Source: Perkinsus chesapeaki | Taxonomy: Eukaryota; Perkinsozoa; Perkinsida; Perkinsidae | Assembly: GCA_013115145.1 (NCBI GenBank) | Contig: JAAPAO010000089.1 | Coordinates: 21,576 to 85,575 of the forward strand | Direction: 5' to 3' | Length of the DNA stretch: 64,000 bases | Translations under genes and position numbers: made by a program | The notes under the pieces: model-generated | The model's input: the letters and a program-made list of their open reading frames with translations, nothing else | The model's database searches: none | What the model was told of the DNA's origin: nothing | Shown here: positions 12,135 to 23,595 of the stretch, in pieces | Layout of the letters: each line of letters begins with the position of its first letter | Numbering within the stretch: the stretch's first letter is position 1

Positions 12135-13755
12135 TTCTTAGGGCTGTGTCCCAATGTGTCGTATGGGATGAACAGAGTCCACTGAGAGATCGTAGCAAAA
12201 GGAGCACTGTTCCTCTGCATTATTGCCAGGCCGTACCAGTGGGCCCAATAGCGCTATTCAACCAGAACTGATTGGATAAACATGTGAGCCAACAACTTGA
12301 GTATCCAAAATTTGATTCAATCATTGAACACCCATCGGAACGCGCTCAAGTAGTACCTCTTGAATGTGGACCACATCCAGGCATTGGATCAGAGTGGGCT
12401 GGTAGCTAGGCATTGCTTTATATGCAGCAGACAAGTGACTGGCTGTGGTTCTATCAATATTGAGGGCTAAATAACAACTTGAGTCGAGCAATAAAGCCTG
12501 GCTCATTTGCGCGCGCCGAGATCCGCGTGGCACAAATTGCGTCGACAATTACTCTACTTGAGTTCCGTTCTTCCAGTCAATCAGCCTTGGTGCCACCAAG
12601 TTGGTGGATCAGTGACAGGAATTTCCTGTCAGGACAACCGTTCCTCTAGCCTCAAATGACTCCATCAACCAGCCCACTCTATCTTGGTCAGGGACTGTCG
12701 GACAGTCACTGCCCTATGATTCTCAAAGCATCTGCATTTTCAGAGGAAAGCTCCGGCCGTGCACCAGCAGTTGAATAAATCATCATCTATGGCGCCCTCA
12801 TCTCAGAGCCTTATTTGCGGCCAATAGATGGGAAGTTTCCTCAGAAAACCATAGGAGGGCGTTGTGAAATTTATAGTGCAGTCATGTTCTTCAGGGGCCG
12901 TTGAAGAGGCTTCAACGAATGTGATAAGGGAGCGAGATTCTTTTCTCGCAGTCAGCTGGATGCTCAGGCTTTGAGCGGCCGAGGCGCCATCGTGACTGTG
13001 AACCACTGGACCACATCCTCGGTCGTTGCCGAGAAGGAGCACCCCATAGGGCACATAAGGAGACAATCATAGTAACAAAACTGCTGCTATGACAAGCGTA
13101 TTTGAGAGTATTGCTTATCTCGATACTCTACACGTATTTATCGTGGTGCCTTACACTGCGAATGCACACAGACAATGGATGAATAGCTCCATTCAACACA
13201 CATTCCCCCACAGTGCACACAAACAGGAAAACGTCAGAGAGGCTTCACATGGGACGCCTCCAGTGATCCTTATCGGTCATTCTGTATCCCAGCTGAAGGA
13301 TAAGGCTCTACTGTGGATACGGATCGGTAAATATTACGATCAGTACTGCCGATGATAATTTTGAGAGAAGGAAAGTGAGCCTCACAAGCTAAGGTGTGAC
13401 ATGTGTTTCTGAGGTCTCCGTGGAGTTTTCCCGTAGACATAGGTCTCTCAGCTACCCTGTACTGGTTGCCCGACCCGCGGCACCTTAGAAAGCCACCGTT
13501 CCCTATGTGAAACGGCTTTGACCGACGGTCGGTCACCGACCTCTAGGGACGATGTAACTGCTTATTGTCGGCGACAATAAGCACAATAAGCGACAATTTG
13601 TCGCTGTCGGTAGTGATTCGCCACTAACGGACTTGCCGCCATTTTGAGAGACCACGCGGCCGACTTGCACAAGCTGCTACCGCTTTCGCCTCGTGATAGC
13701 AACTTTTATGTCGTAAACCCCATTTCAGTTCCCTCCTTGTTCTTTTCCTATCAAC
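12135..13755. repeat. Accessory stretch containing a copy of the 1-460 module
   Basis: The segment at 12990-13300 aligns with 1-300 (GACTGTG..., CCCATAGG-CATA-AAGG, TATTTGAGAGT, TTACACTGCGAATGC). No protein gene is supported. Palindromes at 13520-13605 are listed separately. Confidence 0.45.
13520..13605. other. Cluster of perfect short palindromes
   Basis: There are four perfect inverted repeats with different stems. GACCGAC/GTCGGTC lies at 13520-13534 and overlaps GGTCGGT/ACCGACC at 13527-13541. CTTATTGTC/GACAATAAG lies at 13561-13581. AGCGACAA/TTGTCGCT lies at 13589-13605. They sit 150 bases upstream of a peptide gene. Role unknown. Confidence 0.7.
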
Positions 13756-13759
13756 CTTG

Positions 13760-13912
13760 ATGCGCTTCGTCAGCTGGACGATGATAATTGCTATGGTTTA
13801 CTGGACTGAGACCAGGCCTGTGTATGGCTGTGATCCGTCAAATCCCAAGAGCTGCCCTCCTCGATCGTGGTGCCAATGCTCGGACGGTACTTGTAACTGC
13901 AATAGAATTTGA
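13760..13912 (+). CDS. Small secreted cysteine-rich peptide, family 1, six-cysteine copy
   Basis: This is a 50-residue open frame from ATG 13760 to TGA 13910. The signal peptide begins MRFVSWTMIIAMVYW and matches the 11502 copy residue for residue at M, R, F and W6. The mature part begins GCDPSNPKSCPPRSW and has cysteines at 24, 32, 38, 40, 45 and 47. The first three cysteines line up with those of the 11502 peptide, and the C-terminal half is changed (CQCSDGTCNC). The pattern of a conserved leader with a diverged mature part suggests fast evolution of the exported peptide. Confidence 0.65.
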   Translation: MRFVSWTMIIAMVYWTETRPVYGCDPSNPKSCPPRSWCQCSDGTCNCNRI

Positions 13913-14365
13913 GGGCTAGTCGCGAGGTTTTTTTTTCGAGAAGGCGGTGGATCGAACCGACTTGCTCACTTGACACATCTGATAGTGTTGACCGTGTCTA
14001 TCACATTCTCGTCGCAAACATTATGTCCGACCTTTTTTCTGCGTCAAACACGACCACTTTAACTTGTCAGTCTCCGCTAATCAATTGTTGAGCTTAGTAG
14101 TAACAACAAACTCACTCTTGATCATGTATCAATCGATTGTATTGACCAGGTTGGTCAAGCCGCTTGACTCAACAGTCTTACCGTGACGCACTCTGATTGC
14201 CAGAGCATTCCCTCAGCGTTCACAAGGCACTCGTAATGCTCGAAGAGATAGGGGAAAGTAGATCGCACTTTCACCCCAGATCCCCAATTTACAGCTGCCA
14301 ATTTGGGGCGTCTAGAGATGCCAACGTCTTGCAAGGCCTTGCCGCTGGCAACTTTCCGGCCCCTT

Positions 14366-14400
14366 CCGTCGTTCATCATTCTCAGCATGATGAACGACGG
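14366..14400. other. Perfect 14-bp stem-loop
   Basis: The left arm CCGTCGTTCATCAT (14366-14379) and right arm ATGATGAACGACGG (14387-14400) are exact reverse complements around a 7-nt loop. They lie in DNA with no supported gene. It could be a small mobile-element end or a structured RNA element. Confidence 0.75.
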
Positions 14401-14409
14401 ACACTCCGC

Positions 14410-15069
14410 TACATATACTGGACGACATACATTAGCGGCAGACGGCTGCAAATGTATCGTATGGTTCAGTCATATCAAAGATCCGTAAGTTAAATGGTTA
14501 CAACTACGGGCTATTGTATGGAATTCATATATGCCATTCTCTGTAGCACATAACATGCCTGGCTACTCACCGCCAATGGGAGCAGGTCGAGTACTTCAGA
14601 GCCTGAGGATAAGTACCGCTGGACTTGTTCAGTCACTACAGTCACTTGTAGCTCAGTCGAGGCCTCGGAACGAGACTATAGAATAAGCCACCGGCGCACT
14701 CATCTCGCAGTATCGTTCCTGACCGAGCGATAGTTGAGTCAATTACGTCGATAACTCCCTGTAATTTCTGAACAGGTACTGAGTTTCCCAACCTCACTCC
14801 TCCAGGAGAAGAAATACCCGGACTACTAACCGGACAGGTTTGGCCGTTGCTGTTGGCCTTTGCTCGGTGAGAAGCTCGCGAATCGCGATCAGCATTACAT
14901 AGAGTCATCAATTCAGTTACGTAATGTAAGCCTGCCAAGGTGGGCGTTACAATATACAGTAGGCTGAACTTGATCGCTGTGAATATTATTCATTGACTAA
15001 TAAGTCATCTTTTTGAGTGTTACGGTAAGATTGGACCTTCAGGAGGTACGGTTCTTACCTCTTGCCACT
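14410..15069. other. No supported gene
   Basis: A minus-strand open frame at 14642-14938 has no recognisable domain. It shares a CTCCAGGAGAAG-type word with a minus-strand frame at 16600-16884. Nothing else stands out. Confidence 0.3.
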
Positions 15070-16180
15070 CGCTCCCTCAAATGCGTGACTTGCTCCATCT
15101 GACTTGCTCTGTGAAAGAGGATAACATCAGCCCTGCAGCTGACGGTTGTTGCAAAAACGTCAGTCTCACGATGATGGCTGAAAGTGAGACTAGAACTGAT
15201 ATTGGCACAAGCGCAGGATGCTTTCACGAGTCCTCAGTGGAGGTGCGTTACGTGTAACGTGGAGGGCCTCCACGCCGGCCTGAGATTTTATCTCACTGTC
15301 TATCAGCCGGGGCGAGATAACGCGGTGTAACAACTTTTCTTAAACATGGCTGCATTCCAAAGACGCATAGATTTGCAGATATATAAACATTCGGCGTTAG
15401 TTTCCTGAGACGGCTCATCATAGATCTCCCATTTCCGGCATTAAATAGATAACCAACGTGTTTCACGCGTGGCTCCTCCGGCCTGTGACGGCCCTATGCT
15501 CAGCTAATCGCTATGCTCAGCTGTTCCTAGAGCCCTTCTAGTATATTTACCCATAGAGTGATCATGTGTCACGTTCAGTTCCCTTGTGACCACCATTTTA
15601 AATGCGTTTCGTCAACTGAACTTTAATTCTGGCAATCGTATCTCTGGTGGAAGTTAAACCTGTTAATGCCTGTGACCCTGAGAAGTACTGGACTTGCGGT
15701 CCGGGAGAGGTTTGCATCATGGGAACCTGCGCGAAGACTCTAACTTCCGAGGATGTGCCAAGAGGAGCCGCTATTTGATGGTTATCTGGCCGAGGTGTCC
15801 GTGAAATATTCGGACCCATTTGTTGATGTCAGTGAATGCCCTCGAATATACGCAGTTGTTGCGAATCGAATATCTCTGGGCACTCATCGATAACATTTTT
15901 CTTTTATATAACCCTTTAGACGACGCAGAACATCTCTGCTCACTCACGGCTAGTGGGAGCAGATTAAACGCTTTTGTCTTTTGTTGCCAACTATAGTCAA
16001 CTTGTCAACTATAGTCAACTACTTCCCAAGATCGCTCCAGTTGCGTTGTTAATAGCGACTCATAGAAAGGGACCTTTCGTACAGACCTACGAAAGATCTG
16101 CCTAGCACGGCAGTCTCAGAGAGCCAGAGTGGACGGAAATGCATCAACTACCCTGGCATCGTTGAAACACTTGTTAGCAG
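15070..16180. repeat. Segmental duplication, copy 2 (pairs with 10890-12110)
   Basis: It aligns with copy 1 through the peptide gene and about 500 bases beyond it. It carries a disrupted family-1 peptide (15602) and the C-terminal end of an intact family-2 peptide on the other strand, the reverse of what copy 1 keeps. Confidence 0.85.
15602..15778 (+). pseudogene. Family-1 cysteine-rich peptide with an early stop
   Basis: The frame starts ATG at 15602 and meets TGA at codon 6, where both relatives have Trp (TGG). After the stop the frame stays open for 52 codons and keeps the leader, all four cysteines (ACDPEKYWTC, then VC and TC) and a longer C-terminal tail. No later ATG would restore the signal peptide. 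It is a recent pseudogene or a base-call error. Confidence 0.65.
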
Positions 16181-16346
16181 CTGGACAAGTAGGCACACGT
16201 ATACACTGGACACAACACGGATAATAGGAACGATCCACGCGGAGATTGTTGGTGGCGTTACAGCCGCATATACCATCCGACTTGGGATGAATTATCAGCG
16301 AGTTGGCTCGCGTCATCACTCCAGCAACGAGAATCAGATTCTTCAT
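16116..16346 (-). CDS. Small secreted cysteine-rich peptide, family 2
   Basis: This is a 76-residue open frame. The N-terminus, MKNLILVAGVMTRANS, is signal-peptide-like but short. The rest has seven cysteines, mostly in the blocks GICGC, YYPCCVQC, PTC and NKC. Decayed relatives exist at 12030-12130 and 17210-17330 on the same strand. Function unknown; probably exported. An odd number of cysteines could mean one free thiol or a dimer. Confidence 0.55.
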   Translation of the reverse strand: MKNLILVAGVMTRANSLIIHPKSDGICGCNATNNLRVDRSYYPCCVQCIRVPTCPAANKCFNDARVVDAFPSTLAL

Positions 16347-16349
16347 CCC

Positions 16350-17200
16350 GTGGAGCTGTTACATCCGCAGTGAATGACGAATGCCCTAGTGACGAGCTAA
16401 ACATCAGCTACTCTACGAACCGTTTCTCTTGAATAATGGTGTAACATTAGCGGCAGGTAGGGTAACCAACCAGCTGAGGGTGCTGCGAGCGTTAGTCAAT
16501 AGTGTAGTACGGTGAGACAACGCAGGGTCGCCCAAGCGATCATGTAATTTCTCCGACCTCAGCCTCAGTCTAACTTACGCTGTGGGAAAGTTCTTACCAC
16601 TACGGCAAGAAAGTCACTTCTAAGTTTACAGCTTCAAGCTGCATGCGATTTGTACCTCTCCTATGTTCGTACGACTGCAATCCCGCATATGGACTAACAT
16701 AATATATTCCTCCGAGAACTTCTCCAGGAGAAGCGTCATTCGAATTAATGAGAGTGCGGGCGGTGATACGGGTAACCAAAGCTACTCGCACAAAATGGGA
16801 CGCTGAATGACGCCTCCTCTTCCTGAGCGATGCATAGATGGTGTTCCGCAAGTCTCTGGTCTGGCGGGGCTGTGCCAGCCTCACCGCTCAGATAAACTAA
16901 TATTCTCAGCCTGACAATTTCGATTCGAGATGCTTTCCAGGATGGCGAGTGACATTCGTGAAGATTCGCTCTATAATGACATCGTATTAGACTTCGGTTC
17001 CTCGCGACCAAGACTTTGCATGCGCGCCATCAATCGGGTTCCAATTTCGGTAATCATATCTGTGATTGAAGATAAATCTGTAAACGCCTCTGGCTGCGTC
17101 AGTTGCCTCTGGCTCGGTGCGTTTTGCACCGAGCTATACAGCGCTTTACTGGTATGCCAGCAGCATCAGACGACCAGGAAATATTGAAAGGCGCCTGCCT
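16350..17200. other. No supported gene
   Basis: Minus-strand frames at 16600-16884 and 16745-17011 overlap each other and match nothing I recognise. No RNA gene or repeat array was found. Confidence 0.3.
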
Positions 17201-17209
17201 TCTACAGAG

Positions 17210-17330
17210 CACCATAAGAGCTACCAAACTCAATACTGGAGCACCGACGAACAGCTATTAGACACAACATGGATAATAACAATCATTTAAGCAGTAGTTG
17301 TGGCACGCATCTACATCGGCGCTTGGGGCC
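17210..17330 (-). pseudogene. Second relic of the family-2 cysteine-rich peptide
   Basis: The minus strand reads ACHNYCLNDCYYPCCV and then a stop. It aligns with CNATNNLRVDRSYYPCCVQC of the intact 16116 copy. The stop replaces the Gln codon after YYPCCV, and an upstream stop closes the frame, so it is a fragment. Confidence 0.5.
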
Positions 17331-20300
17331 TATCAGCGGCGAACCTGAGGCAAATCGCCATTGCAGCTCCCGGTGTTCCTCGGCCTACTCCACAGAATCC
17401 ATATGGTCGAAGGGTTCGGCGCTCCAGTTCCTGCAACGAAAAGAATTAGAGACTCCACCAGGCTCAATGCCTACTGAGAATCATGAGTTTGATAAATGTC
17501 AAGTTTGATGAAATATCTGGCGAACTCGAGGAGGGACACCTACGCCACAAACACAACGAATCCAGGGACTCGTCCGTCGTCATTCTACCTGGAGGTCTCC
17601 CGGGTTCGTCCCCTCTGTGCTGCGCACGTAAATATTATGGTTCTCTCTGAGAACATATCAGTTAAGTGTGCCGCAAAGATCGACAGGACGCGCGCATAGC
17701 TGCGTTTGGCACAGTGAGATTCACCGTTGCAGATCGGTCACAATTAATAGCCGCAAGGCTGTTCACAGGCTTCCAACTTACATTGCCGTAACCAGCATGA
17801 CAGCTTCGGAAAGAGGAGAGTGCACGTCATGACCGCTTCGCTCTGAGGAGGGAAGTGCTTAATGCTGGGAGCAACGAAAACGTTGCGGCGCATCCACAAG
17901 TGAGCGATTTAACAGCCCACCTTCAACTTCGAGGAATCTATTGGCGCTAGTGAGGGTGGACATGTGACGAGCGAGGACGTGGCTCCTCGGATGGACAACT
18001 TTGAATTCTTCTAAGATGTTGCGGACATCATCGGGAAAAAGATACGTTTCACCTAAGCACATCCTAGGCTGTAACAGAGAGGGCACACAACAAACTGGCT
18101 GGATCAGGACTTAGTCTCGCCAACGATTCTATTGCTGAGTTCTACAGGAAATTTTCGCGATCGTTTCTACTTCGGGAGTTCCTTCTTTAAGACGTCTGAA
18201 GCACTCGGCACGCCACGAGAAACACCTACTGGCTTTCGCAGCGTTGCCAGTAATTTGAGAAGGCAACGCCCGATGGATGGCCGAACAGAAGTCCTCCTCG
18301 CTGATGGCATTGTTCTCGGCTACTCGCAAGGCAACCATCATGACGCAGAACTCTCGCAGCTCCAACTGAGAGTAAAGTAGGATAACAATAACTCTAGCAA
18401 TGCTGCAAATATACGCTGAAAAAGTCGATATGAGTAGTGCTAAAGTATGCATGAAGTTAGAAGCGGTGAAGGCCGAAGGATTGGCGAGAAGAAACACGAG
18501 GTTCGCTGCGGAAACCTAAAATATCAAACCAAAGCGCACCTGCTCATCAGATGCTTCAATCCATAACATTAGAATACTAGCAGCTTGTCCCGTCACACCA
18601 GCAGCGGCCAGCGACGACCTGAGCGACCAACTGCCTGCAACCCGGCTTACCGGTGAAGTCCCAAATTGGGTAGTTGAGAGTCTCGACGTGTTGCTCACCT
18701 TATATTATCGCTCTTGGCCTGCCCATCTTTCCCAGCAAACAATCGCTTCCAAATTTTAGAGTAAAGTGACTTGGTGTGCGGCGAAGCTTTTTCGTACACA
18801 GACTCCAACTTTCGGCGGAGTCGATTCCTAATAAAGCAGGCAACTTCCTTTAAAATCGATGCCGAACAATGAAATACGACTCACCGTTCAGCTTCAGGAG
18901 CACTCGTAAGCCGATAATGAATGCTGAGAAGCTTCACATTACGCAGGAGATTAAGGCACCTAACAAAACCACAGGGCTCTCCCAGCTCCCTTCTAGCGCT
19001 TCGATCTGCCCTGTTGCAGGTTGTGGAACGTCAGAAAAGAAATCAAGGAAATTTCGGTTCTCGTATTTCTGTTGTTTGCGTGTCTGTTATTTGGGAGCAA
19101 GGAGTGAGTGCAAGAGGTAAGCCTCCATGATTCGCGCCACCGCTTCGCAACTTACAATTCGCATTGCTGAGCTTCAAGTAGCTTTTTCACTTCCATAATA
19201 ACACGCATTCGCTTCATCTGGCAAACGCTGGTACAAAGAACAAGTCTCTCCAAGGCCCCGGGGAACAGATTGAAGACAATAATAAGCACAGGTAGACTTC
19301 CTACAGGCAATAGGAACCTGAAGCATGCTGTGCGATGGGAGCCAGTCCCAGCGAGTCGAAGCACCGAAGTGAAGAATAACGGTTACTGTAGTAGTATTAT
19401 AGTATATGTATTATAGTATCTAGTATATTTAATTAGCAGTACTACTAACCCGAACTAGGAACTGTTCTGTAGTTCCAGTTACCGGACACTGCAGCACGTT
19501 ATTATATTAACCACACTGAGCTAGACGACACCAGTAATGACAGTAGGCCTACCAGTATCGACGCCACCGTTTGGCAGTGAATGCTAGAAGCCTGAAGACG
19601 AGGCAGCCACTGTAGAGGGCTGTGGCAAAGCATATAACTTGCAGGGTCTTAACGGCGAGGGTGGGACCTGCGCCACAAGTGAGAGGAAGTATGGTAATCA
19701 ATTCCCATATCCCAACTGCACTCACCGTGCTTTTGAAAAAAGAATATGTTCTCGTGCATTGTGGGAACTTTAGTGCCTCTGAGAAGACCCATAAACCTGA
19801 ACTAACAAACTTGACCCAAAGCGGGCAGTATCGAGGCTACCATCCGTTAGGTCTGAAATGCGCGCCTTCAGACGAGTACGGTGCCTTAGCGTGCAGCTGC
19901 TCGAGGGTCGAAGGAGTCATTTTCGAATCCTTCGTCACAGCTTCGAACATCTCTTCTGAACATTAGAGTCAGTTCCATAGCATAGAATGGTGACCCACCG
20001 TATGATGGTCTCAGAGAAGCCACAGCCCTGGAGAGACTCCATTTAACCAATAACAGCAGAAGGAGCAAGATCCACGGGAACTAACGAAGATACAAAGAGT
20101 GATGTCTCAAATACTGAAGAAACGAGTTCCGTCGATCGGGATACATGATCGCTATAGGACGTTCATGGCAACCTGTGGAGCTCTCGCCTCGTCCCAAATA
20201 CCATGCAAAAAAGCGGCTGTCACCCGCGACATGCCGACTCAATCCTGACGGTGGATCGAATGATACTGCAGTCACCCTAATTATTCGGTTACGCAGCTCA

Positions 20301-20660
20301 TTTCGGTTATCAGGGAGGCGAAGGAAAGAATTGTATTTAATAAAATATTCAGTGATACGTGTACTATAACCATCATCACGGAAGTGTGTTCGAACAGTGA
20401 GACCACCACCAACAATAATGGTAACCTACAATGCACATCAACGAGATGCCCTTCATCCCTCTCATCGTTGTCAGTAAATGCATCGGGATAAAAAGAGTGC
20501 CTGTTGCGATTGCTCCATAATTGACATGAGCTTTGCTTTACCAAGAAATAAAAGGGTTCCCGGATTGAGTTGCATCTGTTTAGTGCAGCTGTTGGCGAGA
20601 CAATGCTCCATGTAGCTGCGGGGAGGAGTAAGAGCGTTCGTTTATGCCACGGCCTCACAT
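17331..20660 (-). other. Possible exons of membrane proteins, not assembled
   Basis: Several minus-strand open frames carry hydrophobic segments: 18129-18497 (MHTLALLISTFSAYICSIAR, VIVILLYS), 19886-20068 (LLLLLLVKW) and 20281-20658 (PLLLVVVSLF, MMVIVHVSLNILLNTILS). They may belong to one or more intron-rich multi-pass proteins, possibly a continuation of the gene at 20998-22115. I could not join them with consistent splice phases, so no CDS is called. Confidence 0.3.
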
Positions 20661-20903
20661 TAGGAAGTCGAATCTCTCTTGACGGTTGGTGACGACTCTT
20701 GTGCTTGTTACTGGGGAGAAGAGCTCCGATCGAAAATACAGATAGCTGACGGCGGAGAATGTTGTGAAGGCGAACAGCGTCGATCGACTCACTCTATCAT
20801 TCGACTTTGCTCTGCACGTGAGATGGGAATCAACCAAGAGGATCCTGAAAAAGCTTTGTTGCGATATCACAGGCAGTCGTATGAATGGACCAATAAAATA
20901 GCA

Positions 20904-20985
20904 GACACTTTGGCCGAGTGGTTAAGGCGGCGGCCTGCTAAGCCGTTGGGCTCTGCCCGCGTGGGTTCGAATCCCACAGGTGTCG
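20904..20985 (+). tRNA. tRNA-Ser (anticodon GCT)
   Basis: The acceptor stem GACACTT pairs with AGGTGTC with one G-T pair. The D-arm is GCCGAGTGGTTAAGGC, the anticodon loop CTGCTAA gives GCT, a long variable arm follows as expected for Ser, and the T-arm is GTGGGTTCGAATCCCAC. It lies just outside the 3' end of the opposite-strand membrane protein gene. Confidence 0.93.
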
Positions 20986-20997
20986 TATTATGCGAGA

Positions 20998-22115
20998 TCA
21001 CCCTAACTTATGTCGACGACATGATGTCGTATGATAGTCGTATTGGTAAGAAAGTTCAGTGGTAACTCCTTCTACCGCGAGGTATCCAGCTATACTAGCG
21101 ACGTGACACCCGGTTCGGCCAGACAGCTTCAACTCACTAGGAGATGTGCTGAAATACTCCTTCACAACAGCTGCGAAGTCGCTCTGTTCAGCTCTGTCCC
21201 AAGTTCGAGCTGAGGCGACATCGCGATTACCCTCGATATCAAAAAATAAGCTTTCTCACCATGGCGAAGTACGCTGAGGCTGAAGGCTAAGCAAACGAAG
21301 ATGAAACCGATCATCAAATAGAAAATAAGAAAGTGTACGGTCTCGAAAAGTAACTGAACACCAGCGAGGCAGAATACTGGACAACCACAAAGACGGCCTC
21401 CTACGGATAAATGGGATAGGCAGTGTGGCCCGTGATGCTCTTCAAGATCGTCTGCTACTAATGTCGCATACGCATGCGCACCATATTTGACCCAGAGATG
21501 ATCACCGAACACCTACAGCGGGCTCAAATGCTCAAACCAATTAGATGGCCCTCACATGATCATTAATCGGGCCCAACGCTTGCAGGCGGTTCTCGACAAA
21601 CCCAAACAGCAATGCAACAAATCCAAGAGTGGCAAACTCGCTGTTGACCTGAGCGTATAATAATAAGATGGCTGCCCCTTCCGCGATGTCGAAGGCTACC
21701 GAGTTGATAATACTAACGAGGATATGATTAGATCGCTTCTCCGCGAGCTTAATTAGCAACCTGAGAAGTCTTTTTCGAAACAATGATTTCGTGGCTATTT
21801 ACTCTTTCACGGCATCGAAGAGTATCGTTAATAAGATAATAACAATAATAACGCATATCTCCACGTATCTTTCCTTTCGTTTAAGCTCGGTCCAAGCTTC
21901 CATCTCATCAGGACAGCAGGTCTGAGCGGCTTCATATTCGCAGTTACGCGGGAAATGCCCACCTTCTCTGATTTCTCCAAGTCCCAGAAATCATAGTGGC
22001 ATTCGTGGACGCTTCTATCAGGGTGTCCACAAGGGGTGCTGCTCCCCACCACGCCATGGCTCGCCCCATCAGCCGCAAGACTGATAGTCAGCAGCACACA
22101 GGCCAAGCGAAACAT
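20998..22115 (-). CDS. Multi-pass membrane protein, possibly MLO-like
   Basis: Five exons join in phase: 22115-21963, 21921-21803, 21760-21556, 21512-21260 and 21209-20998, giving 313 residues. A signal peptide (MFRLACVLLTISLAADG) and a short Cys-containing outer segment are followed by KRKERYVEICVIIVIILLTI, then ELLIKLAEKRSNHI, a helix ending LGFVALLFGFVE, and LLFETVHFLIFYLMIGFIF. The order and wording recall MLO proteins (a basic stretch before the long helix, LGFISLLL, a Cys/Leu-rich loop, then HIFIFVLA...H), but similarity is weak. The last exon has a good internal splice donor (A/GTGAGT), so the protein could continue into exons below 20.9 kb. Cellular role unknown. Confidence 0.6.
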
Positions 22116-23595
22116 TTAATATCTATTAAAATGTTCGGGCTCTTCAACGGTTCAATCAGAGCGTCAGTACGACAGTCAAATACAAACTCAGCCGAGGAAG
22201 TCCTGAAATTGCTTCCGGGGAACAACTTCGGCGCGAGCATCCCTGACAGGAATACTTCCACAAAATTCGCAGATTGCTTTCGAGGTAGATTGGTTTAGTT
22301 TGATCAATGATTTCTGGAACCGATTGAACTGTTTGATCACTTTAGGAAATCAGTTACTCGCAAAAGGCAGAATTCAATACTAAGATTCCGTATCATCCAC
22401 ATTATCTCCATTAACCAAGATCTCCCGCAGACTCCCGAGTCAATTGACAATATAATGAAACAGGACCATCTCAGAAACTTTCACATTTTCATGGATTGAT
22501 CTTCCCACCCGGCCAGAAGCCTCTTGCATTGTTAATCACTGGTGTTTGGCGGGACACGTACGGCTTCAACTGAAAAGAGAACATCCCGACTCCCAGACAA
22601 CTCAGCGGCTCACCGGGCAGTCTGTCAAGTCCGGCACTTTGAACTGTGGCACAAACCTCGGATCGATCAGAAAGAAACCTGATAAAACGCGCATCGAGCT
22701 AAGATACCGAACAAATTAGCTCACCCTTTTTTGTGTGCGTTCCAAGGCCGATGCTCCCGAAACCTTTACGGAGACTCGGCGCTCGCTTGGCTGTCAACGG
22801 GCCTCGACCCTAACAAAACCCCGATAAGAAGAAATGAAAAAAAGAACTACGGAAAGAAGCGACCTAATAGAATGAGATTGGCGACGTTAGAAGAGCTACC
22901 GGGCGAGCCCGAGAGGACTGGGATGCCCCGAATCGTCTCGGACTCCCGAAGATCCGCGAACTCACCTTGTAAGGCCCAAGCTTGGACAAGAGAACACCGG
23001 ACCGGCGGATTAGCATTGATATTAAACTAGAGCGTCACCAAGCGTCACTGCGCCACAAAACTCAACGCCAAATGTTCACAGGAGCACTCATAACCATCAA
23101 TGTAATTAATTCAATAACATCCATTTCCGCTATGCTCCGACCATCAGGGAGGAGTTGGAGGCGATAGCAGCCGGAAGAATTCGGAAAAAGTATCTAATCG
23201 GGACAACTCACTTCTATCGACTCGCCCACCGAACGCCAACGCACTGCACATAGGCTCGTCCATAATAGAGAATAACACTACGCACAATTGCACGTTCGTT
23301 ATTGAAATACCATAGGGTGCTTCCCTCCCAATGGGAACGGGAACTCTCCCGCCAGTTCTCTTCGTTCTTGAGATGCTAATATGCAAATGTTACTGAGAGC
23401 CTGGCCATGGCATGGCCAGTCGCACGGCCGCCATGCGACTGGGCACAGAGTCCCTAGGATCCTGACTTTTTTGGGAGACCAGGAACGGAGTGATACCAAT
23501 CTCTGTAAAACACACCCCTTCCACCGCTTCAGTCAAGGAGGTGTATTTCAACGTTTTTGTTTATAAACCTATCTACTTATACTTTTCTTGCACTT
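22116..23595. other. Intergenic, weak open frames
   Basis: Frames at 22731-23030 (+) and 23144-23386 (-) match nothing. The segment 23394-23443 contains the palindromes TGGCCATGGCATGGCCA-like and CAGTCGCA...TGCGACTG. No gene is called. Confidence 0.35.
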
